Shown here: positions 1-7,306 of the stretch, piece after piece
Position numbering within the stretch: position 1 is the stretch's first letter
How the letters are laid out: every line of letters starts with the position of its first letter
Source: Bacteroidota bacterium
GTDB taxonomy: Bacteria > Bacteroidota > Bacteroidia > Flavobacteriales_F > PHOS-HE28
Assembly (NCBI GenBank): GCA_018266685.1
Contig: JAFDZY010000031.1
Location: 1-36,015, forward strand
DNA: 36,015 nt
Reading direction: 5' to 3'
Notes under the pieces: generated by a model
Database searches by the model: none
The model's input: the letters and a program-made list of their open reading frames with translations, nothing else
Told to the model about the DNA's origin: nothing
Made by a program: the position numbers and the translations under genes

Positions 1-485
1 AGATGGGCGGCACGCAGCCCCATGGCGGCCATGCGCTCATCGGCCCACGAAAAGACCGGTTTCCCAAAAATGCCGTGCAACGCGGCGTTCAATCCATCGA
101 ACCGCTCCGCCACCCGCGTGTACAGCGCATCGTTCGTACCAAAGACCTCATGCCCCCCCACCGGCTTAAAACCAATTGCGGCATCCCCCAGCGCTTCGCG
201 CAGTTCCATCAGCCCGCGCCAGCGCTGTTCCACGCGCTGCAGTGCAGCTGCTTCACCTTCCTCGGCCATGTTCCGTAGCAGTTCGCTGGGGCTGCCAAAA
301 CAGGCAAACCCCGCATTCTTCACGCTGGCCCCGGAAGGGTGGGGGCCGCGTTCCAACACCAGCACCCGGGCATGCGGCCGGGCCCGGCGGTAGTGCAGGG
401 CCGTGAAGAGCCCGGTAATGCCCGCGCCAACCACGGCCAGGTTATAATTGCCACTGAATGAAATGCGTTCCCAAATGCTGAACAT
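1..485 (-). CDS. FAD-dependent oxidoreductase (DAO family), N-terminal part
   Basis: The reverse strand is open from an ATG at 485-483 to the window edge, giving 161 codons with the C-terminus missing. Residues 18-25 read VVGAGITG, a GxGxxG dinucleotide-binding loop after a short beta strand. A run ending VLVLER about 25 residues later is the second Rossmann strand, whose acidic end normally binds the FAD ribose. The stretch ASVKNAGFACFG resembles the early part of D-amino-acid-oxidase-type (DAO) enzymes, which oxidise amines or amino acids with FAD. The substrate cannot be told from this fragment. The gene is divergent from the repeat-protein gene at 549, with only 63 bp between them, so their promoters must lie close together or overlap. 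Confidence 0.85.
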   Translation of the reverse strand, partial: MFSIWERISFSGNYNLAVVGAGITGLFTALHYRRARPHARVLVLERGPHPSGASVKNAGFACFGSPSELLRNMAEEGEAAALQRVEQRWRGLMELREALGDAAIGFKPVGGHEVFGTNDALYTRVAERFDGLNAALHGIFGKPVFSWADERMAAMGLRAAH

Positions 486-548
486 GCGTTGATTTGCGGC
501 GCTTCGATTGCCGCACGCCAAAGTTGTCCTAAATTGCGTCTTCATTCA

Positions 549-3500
549 ATGGCTCCAGCAAGCAAGACCTGCACGGCCGTGCCTCGCCCATTCCGCTCTT
601 TCGGCAATCTCGTTGCCTTTTTGCTTCTCCTTTTGTGCGGCACCGCTGCCCATGCACAGGTGGACAATGTGTATGTGTACGGCACCGTGAAGGACTACAA
701 CACTTCCAAGAAATTGGACGGGGTTACGGTCACCGTGTTCAAGGACGGCACCAAGTTCGCCTCGGTGGTCACCAGCGCAAACGGCAAGTACGAGTACAAC
801 TTGGACTACGGCTACGAGTACAAGTTGCAGTTCGAAAAGCAGGGCATGGTGGGCAAGAACGTCACCATCAACACCCGCAGTATCCCGGAAGAGCAGCGCG
901 TGGGCGGCCTGGCGATGAACGTGGAGATGACCCTGTTCACCGACATTCCAGGCATCGATTACACCATCCTGCAGCAGCCCATCGGAAAGTCCAAGTACGA
1001 CCCCAGTACCCAAATGCTGGCGTGGGACCTGGAGTATACCGAGAACATGCGCGCCCAGCTGGACCGGCTCCAAAAGGAGTATGACGAGAAAAAGAAGCGG
1101 GAAGCCAACGCGGACGATGCCTTCAACAAGTTGATGGACCAAGGCAACGCGGCCATGGGCACCAAGGACTACAAGAAAGCCGTGCAGAGCTTCACGGATG
1201 CCTTGGGGCTGAAGCCCGGCGACCCCATTGCCAAGGCCAAGCTCAGCGATGCCCAAATGCGGGTGGGTGAACTGGCTGCTGCCGAAGCCAAGGAAAAGCA
1301 GTATGCAGACCTGATCAAGGAAGCTGACGGGCTTTTCGGCAAGAAGAGCTACGACGAAGCCAAGGCCAAGTACACGGCGGCCTCGGCCATCAAGGACCAG
1401 GAAACCTATCCCAAGCAGAAGATCAAGGAATGCGATGCCTTCCTGGCGGACCTGGCCAAGAAAGCCGAGGCGGACAAAAAGGCCAAGGAACTCAATGACA
1501 AGTACAACGCAGCGGTGGCTGCGGGTGACGCAGCGTTCAAGGCAGCCAAGTATGAGGAGGCCAAGGCCAAGTTCACCGAAGCGGGCGGGCTGAAGCCAGA
1601 AGAGAAGTACCCCCCGCAACAGCTTGCCGCAATTGCTGCTAAAATGGATGAATTGGCCAAGAAGGCCGAAGCAGACAAGAAAGCGGCCGAGCTGGAAGCC
1701 AACTACAATGCGGCCATCAAAGCAGGTGACGATGCATTCAAGGCAGCGAAGTATGATGATGCCAAGGCCAAGTACAATGAAGCCTTGGGCCTGAAGCCGA
1801 AAGAGAAATACCCTACGGACCAGCTGGCCGCGATCGAAAAGAAATTGGCTGAACTTGCCGCCAAGGCGGATGCCGACAAGAAAGCCGCCGAACTGGAAGC
1901 CAACTACCAGGCGGCCATTAAAGCTGCGGACGATGCCTTCAAGGCGGCCACGTACGATGTGGCCAAGACCAAGTACAACGAGGCGTTGGGCCTGAAGCCA
2001 AAGGAGAAGTACCCCACGGACCAACTGGCCGCCATCGACAAGAAATTGGCCGAACTGGCCGCAAAGGCCGATTCGGACAAGAAGGCCGCCGAGCTGGATG
2101 CCAAATACCAAGCCATCGTGGTTGAGGCGGAAAGCTTGTTCACCGCTGCGAAATACCCTGAGGCCAAGGCAAAGTTCCAGGAGGCACTTGGCGTGAAGCC
2201 CGGCGAAGCACACCCCAAGGAACGCATCGTGGAGATCGATGCCAAGATCGCCGAGCTCGCCAAACAAGCAGACCTGGCGAAGAAACAGGCTGAACTGGAC
2301 GCCAAATACAACGCGTTGATCGCCAGCGCGGACAAGAAGTATGATGCAAAAAAGCCGAGCGACGCGCTGAACGACTACAAGGACGCTTCGGCGCTCAAGC
2401 CGGATGAGCAGTATCCAAAGGACCGCATTGCCGCCATCAACGACATGCTGGACGCCAAGGCCAAAGAACAGGCCGAAAAGGATAGGCTTGCCCGCGAACA
2501 ACAGGAAAAAGAAAAGCAGTACAACGACCTGGTAGAACAGGCGGACAAGGACTTCAAAGCCAAAAGCTATGATGCGGCCACCAAAGGCTACACGGCGGCT
2601 TTGGATGTGAAGCCGGGAGAAAAGCACCCGACCGACAGGCTTGCCGAGATCAGCGCCTTGCTGGCGGCACAGGCTGCTGCGGACAGCGCCAAAGCCGCAC
2701 AGGACGCAGCGGACCGCGCGCGCCTGGCGGATGTGGAATCACGTTACAACGATGCCATTGCCAGGGCGGACAAGGCTTTTGCGGGCCAATCCTATGATGC
2801 AGCCCGGGAAGCCTATACGGAAGCCCTCGGGGTGAAACCGGGCGAGAAGTACCCCAAGGACCAGCTCAAGGCTATCGAGCAAGCCATGGCGGACCAGGCG
2901 AATGCAGCCAAAGCCGCTGCTGATGCTGCTGAAAAGCAGCGCTTGGCCGATGAGGAGCGCCGCCGCCGTGAACAGGCCACTGCGGATTCCCTGAAAGCAG
3001 TGATGGATAGCGCCATGCAGGAGCGCGACCGCCTGAAAGCACTGGATGGGCAATATGCACAAACCATCCTTCAGGCGGACCAGGCCATGGCCGGCAAGGA
3101 TTACCAAGGCGCACGCGGACTGTATGCACAAGCCTTGGACCTCAAGCCCAAGGAAAGCTATCCGCAAGTCAAAATCGACCAGATTGACAAATTATTGGCC
3201 GAAGCTGACCGGTTGGCCAAGGAAGCTGAGGCAAAGAAACAACAGGCTGCTGACGAGGCACCCCCGGTGCAGGAAACCAGCACGGCGGACAACCGCAAGG
3301 AACAGGAAGCGGAAGTGTTCATGCGGGAGGCCCGTGAGCGGGAGGAAGCTGAGAAGTACGAGCGCATCAAGCGCATGATGGCCTCCGTGGAACAGCAAAA
3401 ACAGGCCAATGCTGCCAAGGCGGAAGAACGCCAAAGCAGCGCAGCCCGCCAGAACAGTGAATACACGCAAGAAGGGCAGGGGCTGTACCAAGGAAGCGAG

Positions 3501-4190
3501 GACATGCGCAAACGCAACGCCGCTGAACTGGAAGCACTCAGGGAGGCGTTGGCAAAGCGCAAACAAGAGCTCACGGAGAGAGGCGTGCAGGACAGCGAGA
3601 AGGCGATGGCCCAGGCCGATGCGACACGCACGCAGATTGAACAGGACCGGAACAGCCGGAATGATGCGCATGCGGACAAGGTGAAAGCTGCAAGCGTTGC
3701 CCAGCAAGAGTGGGCCACCCAGCTTGGCACCTATGGGCAAAATGGACGGCAACGCTCCGAAGCGGCGGTTGAACAGGCCAAACAGGAAGCCTTGGGCGAA
3801 GAAGCGATGTACAAGCGGGGAAATGCACAGGCTGAGCGCGAACGCGAACTTGTGGACCGCCAAAAAGCCATGGTGGAAGCGCGGAACCAGCAATTCCGCG
3901 CCAATGCGGGCAATCGGATCGCCGGTGAACAGTCGCGCATTGACAACATCGCGCCCAACCAGCAGCGCTCATTTTCAGATTACAACCGCAACAAACTGGC
4001 TTCGCAATATCCGCAGGGGGTTACCGAGGAAAGTTACACGGAGGGCAACAAGGTGATCATCCGCCGTGTGGTGGTGCAGGGTAACAAAGCGGATGAATAC
4101 AGCAAGGTCATCGCCAAATGGGGGACGTTCTACTTCAAGAACGGCCAAAGCATCAGCGAGCAGATCTGGTCAGTGAACACTGAAAAGTGA
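549..4190 (+). CDS. Exported repeat protein: carboxypeptidase-regulatory-like domain, ten TPR-like units, coiled coil
   Basis: This encodes 1213 aa from the ATG at 549. An in-frame ATA at 489 would add 20 residues before the signal peptide and is less likely. A hydrophobic stretch ending AHA|Q around residue 36 is a type I signal peptide. Residues about 40-110 look like the beta-sandwich carboxypeptidase regulatory-like domain common in Bacteroidota exported proteins. About residues 188-905 hold ten TPR-like units with the theme YxxAIxxADxAFxxxxYxxAxxxYxEALxLKPxExYPxxQLxxI, joined by Ala/Lys/Glu-rich helices. A long charged coiled coil follows. The last 70 residues form a compact segment with YPQGVTEE, GNKVIIRRVVVQGNKADEY and KWGTFYFKNG, which I recall from unnamed Bacteroidota proteins. 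The architecture suggests a periplasmic or surface scaffold, but no specific function can be assigned. It precedes an AsmA-family gene and a PorE-like gene on the same strand. Confidence 0.8.
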   Translation: MAPASKTCTAVPRPFRSFGNLVAFLLLLLCGTAAHAQVDNVYVYGTVKDYNTSKKLDGVTVTVFKDGTKFASVVTSANGKYEYNLDYGYEYKLQFEKQGMVGKNVTINTRSIPEEQRVGGLAMNVEMTLFTDIPGIDYTILQQPIGKSKYDPSTQMLAWDLEYTENMRAQLDRLQKEYDEKKKREANADDAFNKLMDQGNAAMGTKDYKKAVQSFTDALGLKPGDPIAKAKLSDAQMRVGELAAAEAKEKQYADLIKEADGLFGKKSYDEAKAKYTAASAIKDQETYPKQKIKECDAFLADLAKKAEADKKAKELNDKYNAAVAAGDAAFKAAKYEEAKAKFTEAGGLKPEEKYPPQQLAAIAAKMDELAKKAEADKKAAELEANYNAAIKAGDDAFKAAKYDDAKAKYNEALGLKPKEKYPTDQLAAIEKKLAELAAKADADKKAAELEANYQAAIKAADDAFKAATYDVAKTKYNEALGLKPKEKYPTDQLAAIDKKLAELAAKADSDKKAAELDAKYQAIVVEAESLFTAAKYPEAKAKFQEALGVKPGEAHPKERIVEIDAKIAELAKQADLAKKQAELDAKYNALIASADKKYDAKKPSDALNDYKDASALKPDEQYPKDRIAAINDMLDAKAKEQAEKDRLAREQQEKEKQYNDLVEQADKDFKAKSYDAATKGYTAALDVKPGEKHPTDRLAEISALLAAQAAADSAKAAQDAADRARLADVESRYNDAIARADKAFAGQSYDAAREAYTEALGVKPGEKYPKDQLKAIEQAMADQANAAKAAADAAEKQRLADEERRRREQATADSLKAVMDSAMQERDRLKALDGQYAQTILQADQAMAGKDYQGARGLYAQALDLKPKESYPQVKIDQIDKLLAEADRLAKEAEAKKQQAADEAPPVQETSTADNRKEQEAEVFMREAREREEAEKYERIKRMMASVEQQKQANAAKAEERQSSAARQNSEYTQEGQGLYQGSEDMRKRNAAELEALREALAKRKQELTERGVQDSEKAMAQADATRTQIEQDRNSRNDAHADKVKAASVAQQEWATQLGTYGQNGRQRSEAAVEQAKQEALGEEAMYKRGNAQAERERELVDRQKAMVEARNQQFRANAGNRIAGEQSRIDNIAPNQQRSFSDYNRNKLASQYPQGVTEESYTEGNKVIIRRVVVQGNKADEYSKVIAKWGTFYFKNGQSISEQIWSVNTEK
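1098..2516 (+). repeat. In-frame tandem repeats with exact 201-nt period inside the repeat-protein gene
   Basis: Equivalent codons at the start of successive units fall at 1299, 1500, 1701, 1902, 2103 and 2304, all exactly 201 nt (67 codons) apart. A first, diverged unit begins near 1098. Later units, at about 2517, 2742 and 3051, are spaced 213, 225 and 309 nt because their linker helices grew. The units starting at 1701 and 1902 are nearly identical at both the protein and DNA level, including the shared segment LGLKPKEKYPTDQLAAI. This points to recent duplication or gene conversion. Confidence 0.85.
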
Positions 4191-4403
4191 GCCGCATCGC
4201 ACGTTTTGGGTATTGTCGGCCACGCATCCGCGCGGTTCCGCACAGCGTTTATCAACGGGCAACACGGCGTGAAAAGCAGGCAAGCACCGGGGAAAAGTGC
4301 ATCCGCGCATGATCTTTGCAATTCCCCTGCAACAAGGCATCATTCTTGCCGTTGCCGAATCAACATGAACCTGGTCTTGTAAACTGAACCAACTGCATAT
4401 ATC

Positions 4404-7253
4404 ATGGCGAAGTGGTCCAAACGAATCCTGCTTACCCTGGTCGTTCTCGTAGCGTTGCTCTTGGCCGCAGCAATTCTGGTGCCCATATTGTTCAGCGACA
4501 AGATCGAGGCGGCCGTGAAGGAACAAGTGAACGCAAACCTCAATGCCACGGTGGAGTGGGGGGATTGGGACATCGGCATCCTGCGAAGCTTTCCCAACGC
4601 CAGCGTGGAGGTAAAGAACGTGCGTGTGTGCAACAAGGCTCCCTTCGAGGGCATCTGCCTTGCGGACATCGGCGATGTGCAGGTCACCATCGGATTGATG
4701 AGCCTCTTCAGCGACCGAATTCAAGTGCAGCGGGTAGCCTTGGACCGCCCGGACATCCATGTAAAAGTGCTCAAGGACGGCCGGGCCAACTGGGACATTG
4801 CCAAGAGCGACAGCACCAGCGCGGAACTCCCGGCGGACACCTCCGCCACGCGCTTCAACGTCGCATTGAAACAGTACAGCATTTCCAAGGGCCACATCAT
4901 CTACGATGATGAAAGCCTGCCCATGGTCATGGAGCTCAACGGCGTGGAGCACACCGGCAGCGGCGATTTCACGCAGGACCTCTTCACCTTGCGCACCAAA
5001 ACCACGGCAGACAGCCTTTCCATCGCGTACGACGGGGTCAAATACCTGCGCAACGTGAAAGCACAGGCCACCGCCGACATCGACATGGACATCCCACACA
5101 TGAAGTTCACCTTCAAGGACAACGACATCAAGGTGAACCGCCTGGAATTGGGCTTGGACGGCTGGTTGGCCATGCCCACGGATGACATTGACATGGACCT
5201 GAGGTGGAACATGAAGAAGAACGACATCGGTGCGTTGCTCTCGCTGGTTCCAGCGGCGTTTGCCAGCAACCTGGATGGCGTGGACATGACGGGCAAGGCC
5301 GCCTTCAGCGGATATGTGAAAGGCACCTACAACGAAACCACCATGCCCGGCTTCGGGGTTACCATCACCGTGGACAACGGTCGCTTCAAGTACCCTTCGC
5401 TGCCCGCCAGCGTGGAGGCCATCTTCGTGGACTGCGACATCCGCAGCCCGCAGGGCAAGGACCTTGATGGCATGGTGGTGGACCTGAAACGCTTCGCCCT
5501 GAACATGGCAGGCAACCCGGTGGAGGCCAGGATGCACCTGGAAACGCCCATCAGCGATCCCAACGTGGATGCCGCTGTGAAGGCCAACCTGGACCTGGCC
5601 AGTGTGCAAAAGGTGGTGCCCCTGCCCAAAGGAAATGAACTAAGCGGCAAAGTGAAGGCCGATGTGCAAATGGCCGGCCGCATGAGCGACGTGGAAGCAC
5701 AGCGCTATGATAAGTTCAAGGCCCAGGGCCAATTGGCGCTCAGCGGCATGAACTACAGGAGCGATTCGCTGCCTTATGCGGTGGGCATCAGCAACCTGGT
5801 CTTCGATTTCAGCCCCAGGTTCCTGGCCCTGACCGACTTTACCGGGGAAGTGGGCCGCAGCGACATCAAGGCTAGCGGACGGTTGGACAACTACCTGCAA
5901 TGGTGGCTGAAGGACAGCACGCTCACGGGCAACTTCAACCTTGCCAGCAACCGCTTCGACCTGAACGAGCTCATGGGAGCGCCGGCTGCTTCCACCGCGC
6001 CGGCCAAGGGCGCGCCAAAAGCGGATACCGCTGCCATGGGCGTGATCGAAGTGCCCAAGAACGTGGACTTCACCATGGCTGCGGCCGTGAAGGAAGTGCT
6101 GTACGATGACATGAAGCTCGCCGATGCCAAAGGCAGCTTGCGCGTACATGATCGGCAAGTGGACCTGCGCGGCATGGGCTTCAACATGTTCGATGGGCGC
6201 ATCGGCATGGACGGCACATACAGTACGGTGGACAAGGAAAAACCCGCTTTCAACATGGACCTCAACGTGGGCAACGTGGACATTGCGCAACTGGTGGCCA
6301 AGATGGACATGGTGGGCAAGATGGCCCCCATCGCGAAGAGCTGCACGGGCCGCCTGAACACAACGCTGGCGCTGAAGGGCGTGCTGGACCAGGCCATGGC
6401 CCCGGTGATGAACTCCTTGGCCGGCCAGGGTACCTTGCAGACCAAGAACGTAGCCCTCAAAGACTTTAAGCCGCTGGTGGAAATGAGCAATGTGCTGAAA
6501 ATGCCGCAACTGGCCATGGCGAAGATCCAGGACGTTGACTTCAGCTACGAAATTCAGGACGGAAAAATGATCACAAAGCCGTTCAATGTGAAAATCGACC
6601 GCCTCAGCGCGAACGTGGCGGGAAGCACGGCCTTTGCGGACCAGGCGATCGACTACACCGTAAAGACAAAGGTGCCCACGGACATGTTCGGTGCGGAGGC
6701 TGGGCAATTGGTGAGCGGCCTGTTGGGCCAGATGAACCGCTCACTGGGCACGGAGGCCAAACTGCCGGCCGAGCTTGATCTCACCGCCAAGATCACCGGC
6801 ACGGTGGAAAAGCCCGTGGTGAAGCCCGTGTTTGCCGGTGGCGGAAGCAACCTGAAGGAAACGGTGAAGGAGGAAGTGAAGCAGCAGCTCAACGAACAGA
6901 TCGACAAGGTAAAGGCAGATGCCATTGCCAAAGCGCGCGCCGAGGCTGACCGCCTCGTGGCCGAAGCACGCAAACAGGCGGACGACATCAAGGCCAAGGC
7001 GCGCAGCGAAGCGGCCAATGCCAAGGCCCAAGCCTATAAAGCTGCGGACGACCTGGTGAACCAGGCGGCCAATCCGTTTGCCAAGGCTGCGGCCAAGCTG
7101 GCGGCGGACAAGGCCAAGCAGGCCGCTGATGCCCAGGAAAACAAGTTCATCGCCGAGGCGGACAAGCGCGCGGACGGCCTGGTGGCCACTGCGCAGAGCC
7201 AAGGAGATGCGTTGGTGAAGAAGGCGGAAAGCACCAATACAACCGTAAAGTAA
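4404..7253 (+). CDS. AsmA-family inner-membrane-anchored envelope protein with helical tail
   Basis: This encodes 949 aa. An N-terminal membrane helix (about residues 8-30, RILLTLVVLVALLLAAAIL) is followed by the AsmA start pattern: a region like NLNATVEWGDWDIGILRSFPNASVEVKNV, then repeated beta-strand segments. Residues about 550-770 correspond to the AsmA-like C-terminal region found in Bacteroidota members (FDGRIGMDGTY, LNVGNVDIAQL, GRLNTTLALKG). AsmA-type proteins belong to the repeating-beta-groove lipid-transport group, which bridges inner and outer membranes; applying that role here is inference. Unusually, about 130 residues at the C-terminus are an Ala/Lys/Asp-rich helix (ADAIAKARAEADRLVAEARKQ and onward). 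The 213 bp upstream (4191-4403) hold no gene that I can see. A PorE-like gene starts about 53 bp downstream, probably in the same transcript. Confidence 0.85.
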   Translation: MAKWSKRILLTLVVLVALLLAAAILVPILFSDKIEAAVKEQVNANLNATVEWGDWDIGILRSFPNASVEVKNVRVCNKAPFEGICLADIGDVQVTIGLMSLFSDRIQVQRVALDRPDIHVKVLKDGRANWDIAKSDSTSAELPADTSATRFNVALKQYSISKGHIIYDDESLPMVMELNGVEHTGSGDFTQDLFTLRTKTTADSLSIAYDGVKYLRNVKAQATADIDMDIPHMKFTFKDNDIKVNRLELGLDGWLAMPTDDIDMDLRWNMKKNDIGALLSLVPAAFASNLDGVDMTGKAAFSGYVKGTYNETTMPGFGVTITVDNGRFKYPSLPASVEAIFVDCDIRSPQGKDLDGMVVDLKRFALNMAGNPVEARMHLETPISDPNVDAAVKANLDLASVQKVVPLPKGNELSGKVKADVQMAGRMSDVEAQRYDKFKAQGQLALSGMNYRSDSLPYAVGISNLVFDFSPRFLALTDFTGEVGRSDIKASGRLDNYLQWWLKDSTLTGNFNLASNRFDLNELMGAPAASTAPAKGAPKADTAAMGVIEVPKNVDFTMAAAVKEVLYDDMKLADAKGSLRVHDRQVDLRGMGFNMFDGRIGMDGTYSTVDKEKPAFNMDLNVGNVDIAQLVAKMDMVGKMAPIAKSCTGRLNTTLALKGVLDQAMAPVMNSLAGQGTLQTKNVALKDFKPLVEMSNVLKMPQLAMAKIQDVDFSYEIQDGKMITKPFNVKIDRLSANVAGSTAFADQAIDYTVKTKVPTDMFGAEAGQLVSGLLGQMNRSLGTEAKLPAELDLTAKITGTVEKPVVKPVFAGGGSNLKETVKEEVKQQLNEQIDKVKADAIAKARAEADRLVAEARKQADDIKAKARSEAANAKAQAYKAADDLVNQAANPFAKAAAKLAADKAKQAADAQENKFIAEADKRADGLVATAQSQGDALVKKAESTNTTVK

Positions 7254-7290
7254 ACAGGTAGCCAGCACGGCCGGAAGTGAATGGAATGAA

Positions 7291-7296
7291 AGGAGG
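7291..7296 (+). promoter_or_regulatory. AGGAGG ribosome-binding site that selects the start at 7307
   Basis: A perfect AGGAGG lies 10 nt before the ATG at 7307. In-frame GTG (7277) and ATG (7286) codons lie upstream of or across this site and so cannot use it. Starting at 7307 also gives the cleanest signal peptide. Strong Shine-Dalgarno sites are uncommon in Bacteroidota, so this one stands out. Confidence 0.55.
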
Positions 7297-7306
7297 AACG
7301 GTGAAG

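Noticed and set aside
546..2627. 693-codon minus-strand open frame antisense to the repeat protein
   Set aside because: It is a shadow of the repetitive coding strand: Leu/Val/Gly/Phe-rich, with no domain or start context, while the plus strand has a signal peptide and clear repeats.
4170..5609. Long minus-strand frame antisense to the AsmA gene
   Set aside because: The His/Val-rich translation matches no family, and the plus-strand AsmA protein is convincing.
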